Part shown: piece by piece, positions 33,461-46,341 of the stretch
Numbering within the stretch: position 1 is the first letter of the stretch
Layout: each line of letters begins with the position of its first letter
Assembly: GCA_963971575.1 (NCBI GenBank)
Contig: OZ020611.1
Location: forward strand, 177,694,071-177,758,070
DNA from: Liopterus haemorrhoidalis
Lineage: Eukaryota; Arthropoda; Insecta; Coleoptera; Dytiscidae
Reading direction: 5' to 3'
DNA: 64,000 nt
Translations under genes and position numbers: made by a program
Notes under the pieces: model-generated
The model's database searches: none
What the model was told of the DNA's origin: nothing
What the model saw: only the letters and a program-made list of their open reading frames with translations

Positions 33461-36400
33461 AACATAACATAGATCAGCACACGCTGACGTCAATTCGCCC
33501 TTATACAGAGAGCGCAATGTCTTAAGAACAATTTTGAAAATTTTAATTTTGTCTGCTAGACGTCAAACTACTCTAAGGCTAAAATTGCCTTGAGCCAACG
33601 TCAGGTCTATCTTAAATAAAAATTGCAGTTAACTGATAACCGCTCATTTTCAAAATTGAACTAATATATAACGGAAATGTGTCCTTAACTAAGATAACAT
33701 AACATAGATCAGCACTTACGCTGACGTCAATTCGCCCTTATACAGAGAGCGCAATGTCTTAAGAACAATTTTGAAAATTTTAATTTTGTTTGCAAGACGT
33801 CAAACTACTCTAAGGCTAAAACTGCCTTGAGCCAACGTCAGGTCTATCTTAAATAAAAATTGCAGTTAACTGATAACCGCTCATTTTCAAAATTGAACTA
33901 ATATATAACAAAAATGTGTCCATAACTAAGATAACATAACATAGATCAGCACATATGCTGACGTCAATTCGCCCTTATACAGAGAGCGCAATGTCTTAAG
34001 TACTATTTTGAAAATTTTAATTTTGTCTGCTAGACGTCAAACTACGCTAAGGCTAAAATTGCCTTGAGCCAACGTCAGGTCTATCTTAAATAAAAATTGC
34101 AGTTAACTGATAACCGCTCATTTTCAAAATTGAACTAATATATAACGGAAATGTGTCCTTAACTAAGATAACATAACATAGGTCAGTACTTACGCTGACG
34201 TCAATTCGCCCTTATGCAGAGAGCGCAATGTCTTAAGAACAATTTTGAAAATTTTAATTTTGTCTGCAAGACGTCAAACTACTCTAAGGCTAAAACTGCC
34301 TTGAGCCAACGTCAGGTCTATCTTAAATAAAAATTGCAGTTAACTGATAACCGCTCATTTTCAAAATTGAACTAATATATAACGAAAATGTGTCCTTAAC
34401 TAAGATAACATAACATAGATCAGCACTTATGCTGACATCAATTCGCCCTTATACAGAGAGCGCAATGTCTTAAGAACAATTTTGAAAATTTTAATTTTGT
34501 CTGCAAGACGTCAAACTACTCTAAGGCTAAAACTGCCTTGAGCCAACGTCAGGTCTATCTTAAATAAAAAATGCAGTTAACTGATAACCGCTCATTTTCA
34601 AAATTGAACTAATATATAACAGAAATGTGTCCTTAACTAAGATAACATAACATAGATCAGCACTTACGCTGACGTCAATTCGCCCTTATACAGAGAGCGC
34701 AATGTCTTAAGAACAATTTTGAAAAATTTAATTTTGTCTGCATGACGTCAAACTACTCTAAGGCTAAAACTGCCTTGAGCCAACGTCAGGTCTATCTTAA
34801 ATAAAAATTGCAGTTAACTGATAACCGCTCATTTTCAAAATTGAACTAATATATAACGGAAATGTGTCCTTAACTAAGATAACATAACATAGATCAGCAC
34901 TTACGCTGACGTCAATTCGCACTTATACAGAGAGCGCAATGTCTTAAGAACAATTTTGAAAATTTTAATTTTGTCTGCAAGACGTCAAACTACTCTAAGG
35001 CTAAAACTGCCTTGAGCCAACGTCAGGTCTATCTTAAATAAAAAATGCAGTTAACTGATAACCGCTCATTTTCAAAATTGAACTAATATATAACAGAAAT
35101 GTGTCCTTAACTAAGATAACATAACATAGATCAGCACTTACGCTGACGTCAATTCGCCCTTATACAGAGAGCGCAATGTCTTAAGAACAATTTTGAAAAA
35201 TTTAATTTTGTCTGCAAGACGTCAAACTACTCTAAGGCTAAAACTGCCTTGAGCCAACGTCAGGTCTATCTTAAATAAAAATTGCAGTTAACTGATAACC
35301 GCTCATTTTCAAAATTGAACTAATATATAACGGAAATGTGTCCTTAACTAAGATAACATAACATAGATCAGCACTTACGCTGACGTCAATTCGCACTTAT
35401 ACAGTGAGCGCAATGTCTTAAGAACAATTTTGAAAATTTTAATTTTGTCTGCAAGACGTCAAACTACTCTAAGGCTAAAATTGCCTTGAGCCAACGTCAG
35501 GTCTATCTTAAATAAAAATTGCAGTTAACTGATAACCGCTCATTTTCAAAATTGAACTAATATATAACGGAAATGTGTCCTTAACTAAGATAACATAACA
35601 TAGATCAGCACTTACGCTGACGTCAATTCGCACTTATACAGAGAGCGCAATGTCTTAAGAACAATTTTGAAAATTTTAATTTTGTCTGCAAGACGTCAAA
35701 CTACTCTAAGGCTAAAATTGCCTTGAGCCAACGTCAGGTCTATCTTAAATAAAAATTGCAGTTAACTGATAACCGCTCATTTTCAAAATTGAACTAATAT
35801 ATAACGAAAATGTGTCCTTAACTAAGATAACATAACATAGATCAGCACTTATGCTGACATCAATTCGCCCTTATACAGAGAGCGCAATGTCTTAAGAACA
35901 ATTTTGAAAATTTTAATTTTGTCTGCAAGACGTCAAACTACTCTAAGGCTAAAACTGCCTTGAGCCAACGTCAGGTCTATCTTAAATAAAAATTGCAGTT
36001 AACTGATAACCACTCATTTTCAAAATTGAACTAATATATAACGAAAATGTGTCCTTAACTAAGATAACATAACATAGATCAGCACTTATGCTGACGTCAA
36101 TTCGCCCTTATACAGAGAGCGCAATGTCTTAAGAACAATTTTGAAAATTTTAATTTTGTCTGCAAGACGTCAAACTACTCTAAGGCTTAAACTGCCTTGA
36201 GCCAACGTCAGGTCTATCTTAAATAAAATTTGCAGTTAACTGATAACCGCTCATTTTCAAAACTGAACTAATATATAACGAAAATGTGTCCTTAACTAAG
36301 ATAACATAACATAGATCAGCACTTATGCTGACGTCAATTCGCCCTTATACAGAGAGCGCAATGTCTTAAGAACAATTTTGAAAATTTTAATTTTGTCTGC

Positions 36401-39400
36401 AAGACGTCAAACTACTCTAAGGCTAAAATTGCCTTGAGCCAACGTCAGGTCTATCTTAAATAAAAATTGCAGTTAACTGATAACCGCTCATTTTCAAAAT
36501 TGAACTAATATATAACGAAAATGTGTCCTTAACTAAGATAACATAACATAGATCAGCACTTATGCTGACGTCAATTCGCCCTTATACAGAGAGCGCAATG
36601 TCTTAAGAACAATTTTGAAAATTTTAATTTTGTCTGCAAGACGTCAAACTACTCTAAGGCTAAAACTGCCTTGAGCCAACGTCAGGTCTATCTTAAATAA
36701 TAATTGCAGTTAACTGATAACCGCTCATTTTCAAAATTGAACTAATATATAACGAAAATGTGTCCTTAACTAAGATAACATAACATAGATCAGCACTTAT
36801 GCTGACATCAATTCGTCCTTATACAGAGAGCGCAATGTCTTAAGAACAATTTTGAAAATTTTAATTTTGTCTGCAAGACGTCAAACTACTCTAAGGCTAA
36901 AATTGCCTTGAACCAACGTCAGGTCTATCTTAAATAAAAATTGCAGTTAACTGATAACCGCACATTTTCAAAATTGAACTAATATATAACGAAAATGTGT
37001 CCTTAACTAAGATAACATAACATAGATCAGCACTTATGCTGACATCAATTCGCCCTTATACAGAGAGCGCAATGTCTTAAGAACAATTTTGAAAATTTTA
37101 ATTTTGTCTGCAAGACGTCAAACTACTCTAAGGCTAAAATTGCCTTGAGCCAACGTCAGGTCTATCTTAAATAAAAATTGCAGTTAACTGATAACCGCTC
37201 ATTTTCAAAATTGAACTAATATATAACGAAAATGTGTCCTTAACTAAGATAACATAACATAGATCAGCACTTATGCTGACATCAATTCGCTCTTATACAG
37301 AGAGCGCAATGTCTTAAGAACAATTTTGAAAATTTTAATTTTGTCTGCAAGACGTCAAACTACTCTAAGGCTAAAACTGCCTTGAGCCAACGTCAGGTCT
37401 ATCTTAAATAAAAAATGCAGTTAACTGATAACCGCTCATTTTCAAAATTGAACTAATATATAACGAAAATGTGTCCTTAACTAAGATAAAATAACATAGA
37501 TCAGCACTTATGCTGACGTCAATTCGCCCTTATACAGAGAGCGCAATGTCTTAAGAACAATTTTGAAAATTTTAATTTTGTCTGCAAGACGTCAAACTAC
37601 TCTAAGGCTAAAATTGCCTTGAGCCAACGTCAGGTCTATCTTAAATAAAAAATGCAGTTAACTGATAACCGCTCATTTTCAAAATTGAACTAATATATAA
37701 CGAAAATGTGTCCTTAACTAAGATAAAATAACATAGATCAGCACTTATGCTGACGTCAATTCGCCCTTATACAGAGAGCGCAATGTCTTAAGAACAATTT
37801 TGAAAATTTTAATTTTGTCTGCAAGACGTCAAACTACTCTAAGGCTAAAACTGCCTTGAGCCAACGTCAGGTCTATCTTAAATAAAAAATGCAGTTAACT
37901 GATAACCGCTCCCTCATTTTCAAAATTGAACTAATATATAACAGAAATGTGTCCTTAACTAAGATAACATAACATAGATCAGCACTGACGCTGACGTTAA
38001 TTCGCCCTTATACAGAGAGCGCAATGTCTTAAGAACAATTTTGAAAATTTTAATTTTGTCTGCAAGACGTCAAACTACTCTAAGGCTAAAACTGCCTTGA
38101 GCCAACGTCAGGTCTATCTTAAATAAAAATTGCAGTTAACTGATAAACGCTCATTTTCAAAATTGAACTAATATATAACGAAAATGTGTCCTTAACTAAG
38201 ATAACATAACATAGATCAGCACTTATGCTGACGTCAATTCGCCCTTATACAGAGAGCGCAATGTCTTAAGAACAATTTTGAAAATTTTAATTTTGTCTGC
38301 AAGACGTCAAACTCTTCTAAGGCTAAAATTGCCTCGAACCAACGTCTGGTCTATCTTAAATAAAAATTGCAGTTAACTGATAACCGCTCATTTTCAAAAT
38401 TAAACTAATATATAACGGAAATGTGTCCTTAACTAAGATAACATAACATAGATCAGCACTTACGCTGACGTCAATTCGCACTTATACAGAAAGCGCAATG
38501 TCTTAAGAACAATTTTGAAAATTTAAATTTTGTCTGCAAGACGTCAAACTACTCTAAGGCTAAAATTGCCTTGAGCCAACGTCAGGTCCATCTTAAATAA
38601 AAATTGCAGTTAACTGATAACCGCTCATTTTCAAAATTGAACTAATATATAACGAAAATGTGTCCTTAACTAAGATAACATAACATAGATCAGCACTTAT
38701 GCTGACGTCAATTCGCCCTTATACAGAGAGCGCAATGTCTTAAGAACAATTTTGAAAATTTTAATTTTGTCTGCAAGACGTCAAACTACTCTAAGGCTAA
38801 AATTGCCTTGAGCCAACGTCAGGTCTATCTTAAATAAAAATTGCAGTTAACTGATAACCGCTCATTTTCAAAATTGAACTTATATATAACGGAAATATGT
38901 CCTTAACTAAGATAACATAACATAGATCAGCACTTAAGCTGACGTCAATTCGCCCTTATACAGAGAGCGCAATGTCTTAAGAACAATTTTGAAAATTTTA
39001 ATTTTGTCTGCAAGACGTCAAACTACTCTAAGGCTAAAATTGCCTTGAGCCAACGTCAGGTCTATCTTAAATAAAGATTGCAGTTAACTGATAACCACTC
39101 ATTTTCAAAATTGAACTAATATATAACGGAAATGTGTCCTTAACTAAGATAACATAACATAGATCAGCACTTATGCTGACGTCAATTCGCCCTTATACAG
39201 AGAGCGCAATGTCTTAAGAACAATTTTGAAAATTTAAATTTTGTCTGCAAGACGTCAAACTACTCTAAGGCTAAAATTGCCTTGAGTCAACGTCAGGTCT
39301 ATCTTAAATAAAAATTGCAGTTAACTGATAACCGCTCATTTTCAAAATTGAACTAATATATAACGAAAATGCGTCCATAACTAAGATAACATAACATAGA

Positions 39401-40180
39401 TCAGCACTTATGCTGACGTCAATTCGCCCTTATACAGAGAGCGCAATGTCTTAAGAACTATTTTGAAAATTTTAATTTTGTCTGCTAGACGTCAAACTAC
39501 TCTAAGGCTAAAACTGCCTTGAGGCAACGTCAGGTCTATCTTAAATAAAAATTGCAGTTAACTGATAACCGCTCATTTTCAAAATTGAACTAATATATAA
39601 CGGAAATATGTCCTTAACTAAGATAACATAACATAGATCAGCACTTAAGCTGACGTCAATTCGCCCTTATACAGAGAGCGCAATGTCTTAAGAACAATTT
39701 TGAAAATTTTAATTTTGTCTGCAAGACGTCAAACTACTCTAAGGCTAAAATTGCCTTGAGCCAACGTCAGGTCTATCTTAAATAAAGATTGCAGTTAACT
39801 GATAACCACTCATTTTCAAAATTGAACTAATATATAACGGAAATGTGTCCTTAACTAAGATAACATAACATAGATCAGCACTTACGCTGACGTCAATTCG
39901 CCCTTATACAGAGAGCGCAATGTCTTAAGAACAATTTTGAAAATTTTAATTTTGTCTGCAAGACGTTAAACTACTCTAAGGCTAAAACTGCCTTGAGCCA
40001 ACGTCAGGTCTATCTTAAATAAAAATTGCAGTTAACTGATAACCGCTCATTTTCAAAATTGAACTAATATATAACGAAAATGTGTCCTTAACTAAGATAA
40101 CATAACATAGATCAGCACTTATGCTGACGTCAATTCGCCCTTATACAGAGAGCGCAATGTCTTAAGAACAATTTTGAAAA
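33461..40180 (+). repeat. 237-bp satellite array, left arm (about 28 units)
   Basis: The monomer repeats with a period of 237 bp (GAGCGCAATG at 34221, 34458, 34695, 34932). It contains GATCAGCACTTATGCTGACG, TCAATTCGCCCTTATACAGA, CAATTTTGAAAATTTTAATT, GTCTGCAAGACGTCAAACTA, GAGCCAACGTCAGGTCTATC, GCAGTTAACTGATAACCGCT and AACTAATATATAACG. A local three-unit higher-order period exists: the AAATATGTCC variant with CTTAAGCTG occurs at 38891 and 39602, 711 bp apart. No coding frame spans the units; one stop per unit is fixed. Confidence 0.95.
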
Positions 40181-40445
40181 TGTTGGGTTGGATTGTATGT
40201 CGCATGAAATTTCAGTTTATTGAAAGCCACTCATTTTCAAGATTGAACTTATATTTTATTTAAATATTTCCTAATCTAAGAAAACATAAATAAATGAGCA
40301 CTTATCCTGACATTAATTCGTACTTATACAAAGTATCTTAAGTACATTTTTGAAAATTCTGGGTTGGTTTGCTTGTCGTCAATCCATCATAAGTTAAAGC
40401 ACCCATGAGCGGTGTGCTCATGTGTGCTTTTAGTCATCACTGATA
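40181..40445 (+). repeat. Inner edge monomers of the left array
   Basis: Aberrant units marked by TTGGGTTGGATTG and CTGGGTTGGTTTGCTTGTCG, AAACATAAATAAATGAGCAC and TATCCTGACATTAATTCG. A hairpin-forming AAAGCACCCATGAGC...GTGCTCATGTGTGCTTT follows at 40396-40430. The same set, inverted, is at 49085-49345. Confidence 0.8.
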
Positions 40446-42390
40446 AAAAGTATTACAAATATTTTATTGGAATTTGAATTACTGGAAGTATTTTAGATAT
40501 TAGGGAAACATTTGAAATAATAGAGAAATATTTTAAATACTAGGAAATACTTGCAATACTAAAAAATATTTGAAATACTAAGAAATATTTGATATATGTA
40601 CTAGCGAAATATTTGAAATACTAAGAATTATTTGAGATATTAAGAATTATTTGAAATATGTGCTAGGGAATTATTTGAAATACTAGGAAATATTTGAAAT
40701 ACTAGGAAATATTTGATATAGGTATGTACTAGCGAAATATTTGAAATACTAAGAATTAATTGAATAATTAAGAATTATTTGAAATATGTGCTAGGAAAAT
40801 ATTTGAAATACTAGGAAATATTTGATATATGTACTAGGGAAATATTTGAAATACTAAGAATTATTTGAAATATGTGCTAGGGAAATATTTGAAATACTAG
40901 GAAATATTTGAAATACTAAGAATTATTTTAAATATTAAGAATTATATGAAATATTAATAATTATTTGAAATATGTGCTAGGCAAATATTTGAAATACTAG
41001 GAAATATTTGATATATGTATGTACTAGCGAAACATTTGAAATACTAAGAATTATTTGAAATATTAAGAATTATTTGAAATTTGTGCAAGGGAAATATTTG
41101 ACATACTAGGAAATATTTGATATATGTACTAGGGAAATATTTGAAATACTAAGAATTATTTGAAATATGTGCTAGGGAAATATTTGAAAAACTAAAAAAT
41201 ATTTGAAATACTAGGAAATATTTGATATATATACTACGGAAATATTTGAAATACTAAGAATTATTTGTAATATTAAGAATTATTTGAAATATGTGCTAGG
41301 GAAATATTTGAAATACTAAAAAATATTTGAAATACTAGGAAATATTTGATATATGTACCTACTAGGGAAATATTGGAAATACTAAGAATTATTTGAAATA
41401 TTAAGAATTATTTGAAATATGTACTAGAGAAATATTTTAAATACTAAAAAATATTTGAAATACTAGGAAATATTTGATATATGTACTAGGGAAATATTTG
41501 AAATACTAAGAATTATTTGAAATATTAAGAATTATTTGAAATATGTACTAGGGAAATATTTGAAGTACTAGGGAAATTTTCGAGATATTAAAAAATATTT
41601 GAAATACCAAGAAAATATTTGAAATACTAGGAAATATTTGATATATGTACCTACTAGGGAAATATTGGAAATACTAAGAATTATTTGAAATATTAAGAAT
41701 TATTTGAAATATGTACTAGAGAAATATTTTAAATACTAAAAAATATTTGAAATACTAGGAAATATTTGATATATGTACTAGGGAAATATTTGAAATACTA
41801 AGAATTATTTGAAATATTAAGAATTATTTGAAATATGTACTAGGGAAAATATTTGAAGTACTAGGGAAATTTTCGAGATATTAAAAAATATTTGAAATAC
41901 CAAGAAAAAATTTGAAACACTAGGAAATATTTGGAAAACTAGGAAAACATGTGAAATAGTAGCAAATATTTAATATATGTACTAGGGAAATATTTGAAAT
42001 ACTAAGAAATATTTGTAATATGTCCTAGTGAAATATTTGAAGCACTAAGAATTATTTGAAATATGTAATAGGGAAATATTTGAAATACTAGGAAAATATT
42101 TAAAATACCAGGAAATATTTGAAATATGTAATAGGAAAATATTTGAAATAAAAGGTAAATTCAAAATTGTAGGAAAATATTTAAAAGACTAGAAAATACT
42201 TCTAAAGCACCTATTTCAGATACTGACATTTGCAAACAACAAATATCAAATACAAATACCATGGAGAAAGTATTTGCAAATCCAAATACCATGAACCTTT
42301 TTTTGAAGTATTTGGAATACAATATTTCAAATACCAGAAAATAATTGCAATACTTTTTCAAATATTTTATTTGAAATATTCCCAGCTCTG
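40446..42390. mobile_element. hAT-like element filled with AT-rich minisatellite, left copy (outer end lost)
   Basis: Dozens of units of the form GGAAATATTTGAAATACTAAGAATTATTTGAAATAT (given here as a pattern of about 20-25 bp subunits) make up the body. The inner end TATTCCCAGCTCTG at 42390 is a hAT-like terminus and is followed by CTATAGAT, the same 8-mer (inverted) that flanks the right copy. The outer terminus is missing: sequence stops near the ACTGATAAAAAGTATTAC motif. Confidence 0.6.
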
Positions 42391-42722
42391 CTATAGATAT
42401 ATAATATAAAATATAAGAACTAAATTAATTAAGAATTAAAATTATTAGGAAGGTAAAATTTAAATAAATTTTCCTTCTTCAAAATTGTTTAAATTTATTT
42501 AGAACTGACCTTATCAAAATATTATTAATAATTCATTATAATATTATAATAATTACCTAATATATCTAACTAACTAAATCCGTTAATCCCAAAAATTTAT
42601 ATTTTTTTCAGTCCCGTAAAAGTAACGTAATTTTTAAAACTTATATATAAAATATTTTCAAAAATATGTAAAAATAATTGAAAAATGTAAAAAATGCCTA
42701 TTCTTGAATAAAATAATAAATT

Positions 42723-43052
42723 CTAAATAAAAAAGTGTGGATTACGATGCACGTGCACATTATATCTTCCAAACATCATCCAAACAGGATCATAATCACA
42801 ATCTAAAACGCAATAATGTGCACGCGCGTTCTTCTCCAACTTGTCCTGGATTGAATCCGCGAACGATACTATAAAAATTACATCTAAAATATTTTTGAAA
42901 CTATTTCGAAAAATCAAAAAGGCATTTTCTGAAATAAAATAAAAAATTCTTACCTTAAAATTAGATATCCATTTGGTTAGTTCCCAATATCCTTTTGGTA
43001 CTTTCCAGGTATCCTTCTGGCACTTAATTTTATAATGTTCACAAAATATCAT
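42723..43052 (-). CDS. Hypothetical 109-codon frame in the left arm
   Basis: Starts 'MIFCEHYKIKCQKDTWKVPK' and ends 'GRYNVHVHRNPHFFI'. I do not recognise a family. Its inverted partner in the other arm (45632-45977) has kept the end part 'NILDV.LIVSFADSIQDKL..N.RAHYC.LDC.YD..WMMFGRYNV' but is broken by a stop and an altered start. The strand, the length and the unusual W/C/Y/H content differ from the simple AT-rich surroundings. The stretch GTAAGAATTTTTTATTTTATTTCAG inside it looks like a donor and an acceptor, but at 25 bp is too short for an ordinary intron. It could be a transposon-encoded peptide, the end of a lost gene, or chance. Confidence 0.3.
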   Translation of the reverse strand: MIFCEHYKIKCQKDTWKVPKGYWELTKWISNFKVRIFYFISENAFLIFRNSFKNILDVIFIVSFADSIQDKLEKNARAHYCVLDCDYDPVWMMFGRYNVHVHRNPHFFI

Positions 43053-43459
43053 TAAAAACCACTTTTAAAGCGCAGAAATAAAAAAAAAAAAAAACATTTT
43101 TTATCACTTTCCAGACACCCTAGCACTTTCCTGACACTAAAATTAATTTTATTTAAAAAATATTTAATAATACTATTTTTAAAGCACTATCGGGTGTCCG
43201 AAAAAAATTAAAACAAATAAAAAAAAAAAAATCGTTTTAAAAATTATTTTAATTCTTTTATTTTGATCAAAAATATTTTTTAAATATAAATATTTATTGC
43301 TTTAATATTTCATTCGATTTGAATTAAATTTAAAAAAAAAATGTGGCTAATATAAACAAATATGTATTTTAAATTTATTGAAAACATTTTTTAATTCTGA
43401 ACTGTATTGTTTAAATATTGCCACTGGTTTAAATTAAATTTAAGAAAGAGGAAAAAAAA

Positions 43460-44435
43460 TTGATGTGAAGTGTGAATTTTCACACATTTCAGGGTTTCGC
43501 AGGTATTTATTTCCTATGTGATGATTATTTGGGATGCCAAAACAAATTTTATGTCAAAATATTTTTTTATGAATTTTAATTCGAATGCCTAATACCATTA
43601 TTTAATTTTCTAAATATGTGCAGTATTTTTTTTATATAGCAAGGTTCATTAAGATTTTGAAAATTGCGCCTATGGCTTCCATTGGTTGCTTAAATCATAA
43701 GCCTCGCCCTCTGATACCTTCAAATATAGAATTAAATTATAATTTCAAAACTTCCCACTGGTTATTAAATTTACGCTTTTAAAAATTAAATGCAACATTT
43801 ACCAAAATATAACTAGAATTTTGACAAAATAATTTAAACAAAATAAAAATGCAAAAAAAAACTGAAAATATAAAAATTTGACGGGATTCGAACACAGTTT
43901 TTTACAGTAGTTTCAACTCACTAAGCGACAATGCTACCACTGTGCTATACAGGATCACTCGTTTAGTATGTTAAATAGCGGATTAAATATATTACATATT
44001 TTACTTAAAAACACAAAAAATGCGTTATTTTCCGAAAACATAATCTGATCAAAAATTCCTGTTGTACTATTCCGGTTCACACCAATATACATTACTTAGA
44101 ATTTTTTCAGATTTTTAGTTTAAACCATCTGGGCTACAGGGTGTGGGACTAAAAATTTTTTGCACAATTTTGGCAAAAATCGTTTCAAAATAATTTATTT
44201 TGCAAAAATAAAATTTTGATCGTTAATCCACGTACCAAGGGCTTTCATTTGATACCCTACACAGAATTGTAAAAAAATATTTTTTTGTTTCGATGAGCAT
44301 ATATTTGTTTATATTTTTAGAGGGATATGTTTTTTAGATGTTTTAGTATTTTTCCTATGTGCGGGTCAAAGAGTTGTATAAGCATGCCAAATTTCAACTC
44401 TCTAGGTTTAACCGTTTGGCTAGAATTTTTACCGA

Positions 44436-44505
<70 letters not shown>

Positions 44506-44558
44506 GACAAAATGACGGTATAAGGGTTTTTTGGTCATACCTACAAAACCCTAAAAAA
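43460..44558. mobile_element. Insertion unique to the left arm, with short TIRs and CAGA microsatellite
   Basis: Absent from the otherwise matching right arm, which joins directly across the site near 45242. Termini AGGGTTTCGCAGGTAT (43491-43506) and ATACCTACAAAACCCT (44537-44552) are inverted. A (CAGA)n run of about 70 bp lies at 44436-44505, close to the right end, followed by CAAAATGACGGTATAAGGG. Repeats with this right-end plan are widespread in insects. Open frames over the CAGA run are repeat-derived. Confidence 0.7.
43881..43955 (-). other. tRNA-like Pol III promoter segment (tRNA relic or SINE head)
   Basis: The minus strand shows an A box TAGCACAGTGG (43947-43937) matching TRGCNNAGYGG exactly, and a B box TGTTCGAATCC (43894-43884), about 43 bp apart. 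No clean cloverleaf can be drawn by eye, so it is probably not a functional tRNA. It lies inside the left-arm insertion. Confidence 0.5.
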
Positions 44559-44877
44559 GAATGTAACAAATCAAATTATTATTAAAAATTAAAAAAAAAA
44601 AATGATGTCAACATATTATTTAATTATTATTATTATTTAAATGTTTCACTTAATTTAAATAAAACATGACACAATTTTAATAAAAATTCGCTAACGTAGA
44701 TCGAACGTTTCACTCTGAGATGTAAGCACTGACTGACTAATTGGCGCGAATCGCTAATGACCATGCGCCGATGACCGACGCAGATATGAACTTAAGAAGA
44801 CGCCGTCTGCGTTCAACGTCAGATTCCGTGATTTATACGTTTTGCATTTCGCTAAAATTACTCAAAAGCTGAGTCCT

Positions 44878-44931
44878 TGAATAAAATCCCGACAGGTTGG
44901 AGTATTACGCGCGTGCGCATTAATCTTTTCG
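44878..44931. other. 54-bp spacer at the centre of the inverted structure
   Basis: The only part of the core without an inverted partner; holds TTACGCGCGTGCGCATTAA, an alternating purine-pyrimidine, CpG-rich stretch. The flanking arms pair immediately at AGCTGAGTCCT / AGGACTCAGCT. Confidence 0.85.
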
Positions 44932-46341
44932 AGGACTCAGCTTTTGAGTAATTTTCGCAAAATATATAAATCACGGAGTCTGACGTTGAACGCAGACGGC
45001 GTCAAGTTCATATCTGCGTCGGTCATCGGCACATGATCATTAGCGATTCGCGCCAATTAGTCAGTCAGTGCTTACATCTCAGAGTGAAACGTTCGATATA
45101 CGTTAGCGAAATTTAATAAAAATTGTGTCATGTTTTATTTAAATTAAGTGAAACATTTAAATAATAATAATAATTAAATAATAAGTTGATAACAATTTTT
45201 TTTTTTTTAATTTTTAATAATAATTTTATTCGTTACATTCTTTTTTTTCTCTCTCTTTCTTACATTTAATTTAAACCAGTGGCAATATTTAAATAATACA
45301 GTTCAGAATTAAAAAATGTTTTCAATAAATTTAAATACATATTTTTTTTATATTAGCCACTTTTTTTTAAATTTAATTCAAATCGATTGAAATAATTAAG
45401 CAATAATATTTATATATAAAAAATATTTTTGATCAAAATAAAAGAATTAAAATAATTTTTTAAACGATTTTTTTTTATTTGTTTTAATTTTTTTCGGACA
45501 CCCGAAATTGCTTTAAAAATAGTATTACTAAATATTTTTTAAATAAAATGAATTTTAGTGTCAGAAAATTGCCAGGTTGTCTGGAAAGTGACAAAAAATG
45601 TTTTTTTTTTTTTTATTTCTGCGATTTAAAAATGGTTTTTAATTATATTTTGTGAACATTATAAAATTAAGTGCCAAAAGGATACCTTGAAAGTACCAAA
45701 AGGATATTGGGAACTAACCAAATGGATATCTAATTTTAAGGTAAGAATTTAGTAGTATTATTTTATTTCAGAAAATGCCTTTTTGATTTTTCGAGATAGT
45801 TTCAAAAATATTTTAGATGTAATTTTGATAGTATCGTTCGCGGATTCAATCCAGGACAAGTTGGATAAGAACCCGCGTGCACATTATTGCTTTTTAGATT
45901 GTAATTATGATTCTTTTTGGATGATGTTTGGAAGGTATAATGTGCCACTGCATCGTAATCCACACTTTTTTATTTAGAATTTATTATTTTATTCAAGAAT
46001 AGGCATTTTTTACATATTTCAATTATTTTTACATATTTTTGAAAATATTTTATATATAAGTTTTAAAAAATACGTAACTTTTACGGGACTGAAAAAAATA
46101 TAAATTTTTGGGATTAACGGATTTAGTTAGTTAGATATATTAGGTAATTATGATAATATGATAATGAATTACTTGTATTTGTATTTGTAATTATTAATAG
46201 TATTTTGATAGGGTCAGTTTTAAATAAATTTAAACAATTTTGAAGAAGGAAAATTTATATAAAATTTACTTTCCTAATAATTTTAATTCTTAATTAATTT
46301 AGTTCTTACGTTTTATATTATACATGTATGTATGTCTATAG
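44932..46341. repeat. Right unique arm of the central inverted repeat
   Basis: Inverse of 42391-44877 without the 1.1-kb insertion. Arm landmarks are GCGCCAATTAGTCAGTCAGT (45050), GAAGAAGGAAAATTTATATA (46243) and the end GTCTATAG (46334-46341), which is also the target duplication of the hAT-like element that follows. Confidence 0.9.
45632..45977 (+). pseudogene. Broken partner of the 109-codon arm frame
   Basis: Inverted counterpart of 42723-43052. The upstream half contains 'VPKGYWELTKWISNFK' then a stop in GTAAGAATTTAGTAG. The downstream part is open from 'MIFRDSFKNILDV' to 'HRNPHFFI'. Same unknown identity as its partner. Confidence 0.35.

Larger units (their letters stand above)
42391..44877. 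repeat. Left unique arm of the central inverted repeat
   Basis: Reads as the reverse complement of 44932-46341 with scattered mismatches. Matched landmarks include ATCCGTTAATCCCAAAAATT (42579), TGCCTATTCTTGAATAAAAT (42695), GATACTATAAAAATTACATC (42863), TAAGCACTGACTGACTAATT (44724) and ACTCAAAAGCTGAGTCCT (44860). It is longer than the right arm by about 1.08 kb, which is accounted for by the insertion at 43460-44558. Confidence 0.9.

Noticed and set aside
40396..40430. Small hairpin as a rho-independent type terminator
   Set aside because: Eukaryotic satellite context; the hairpin is mirrored in the other arm and has no transcription unit upstream.
42951..42980. 25-bp intron in the left-arm frame (GTAAGAAT...TTTCAG)
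   Set aside because: Far below usual intron length, and the frame reads through without it; the right-arm copy is longer there but also lacks a convincing branch site.
44317..44538. Overlapping open frames with poly-CLSV or poly-RQTD sequence
   Set aside because: They are translations of the (CAGA)n microsatellite on the two strands.
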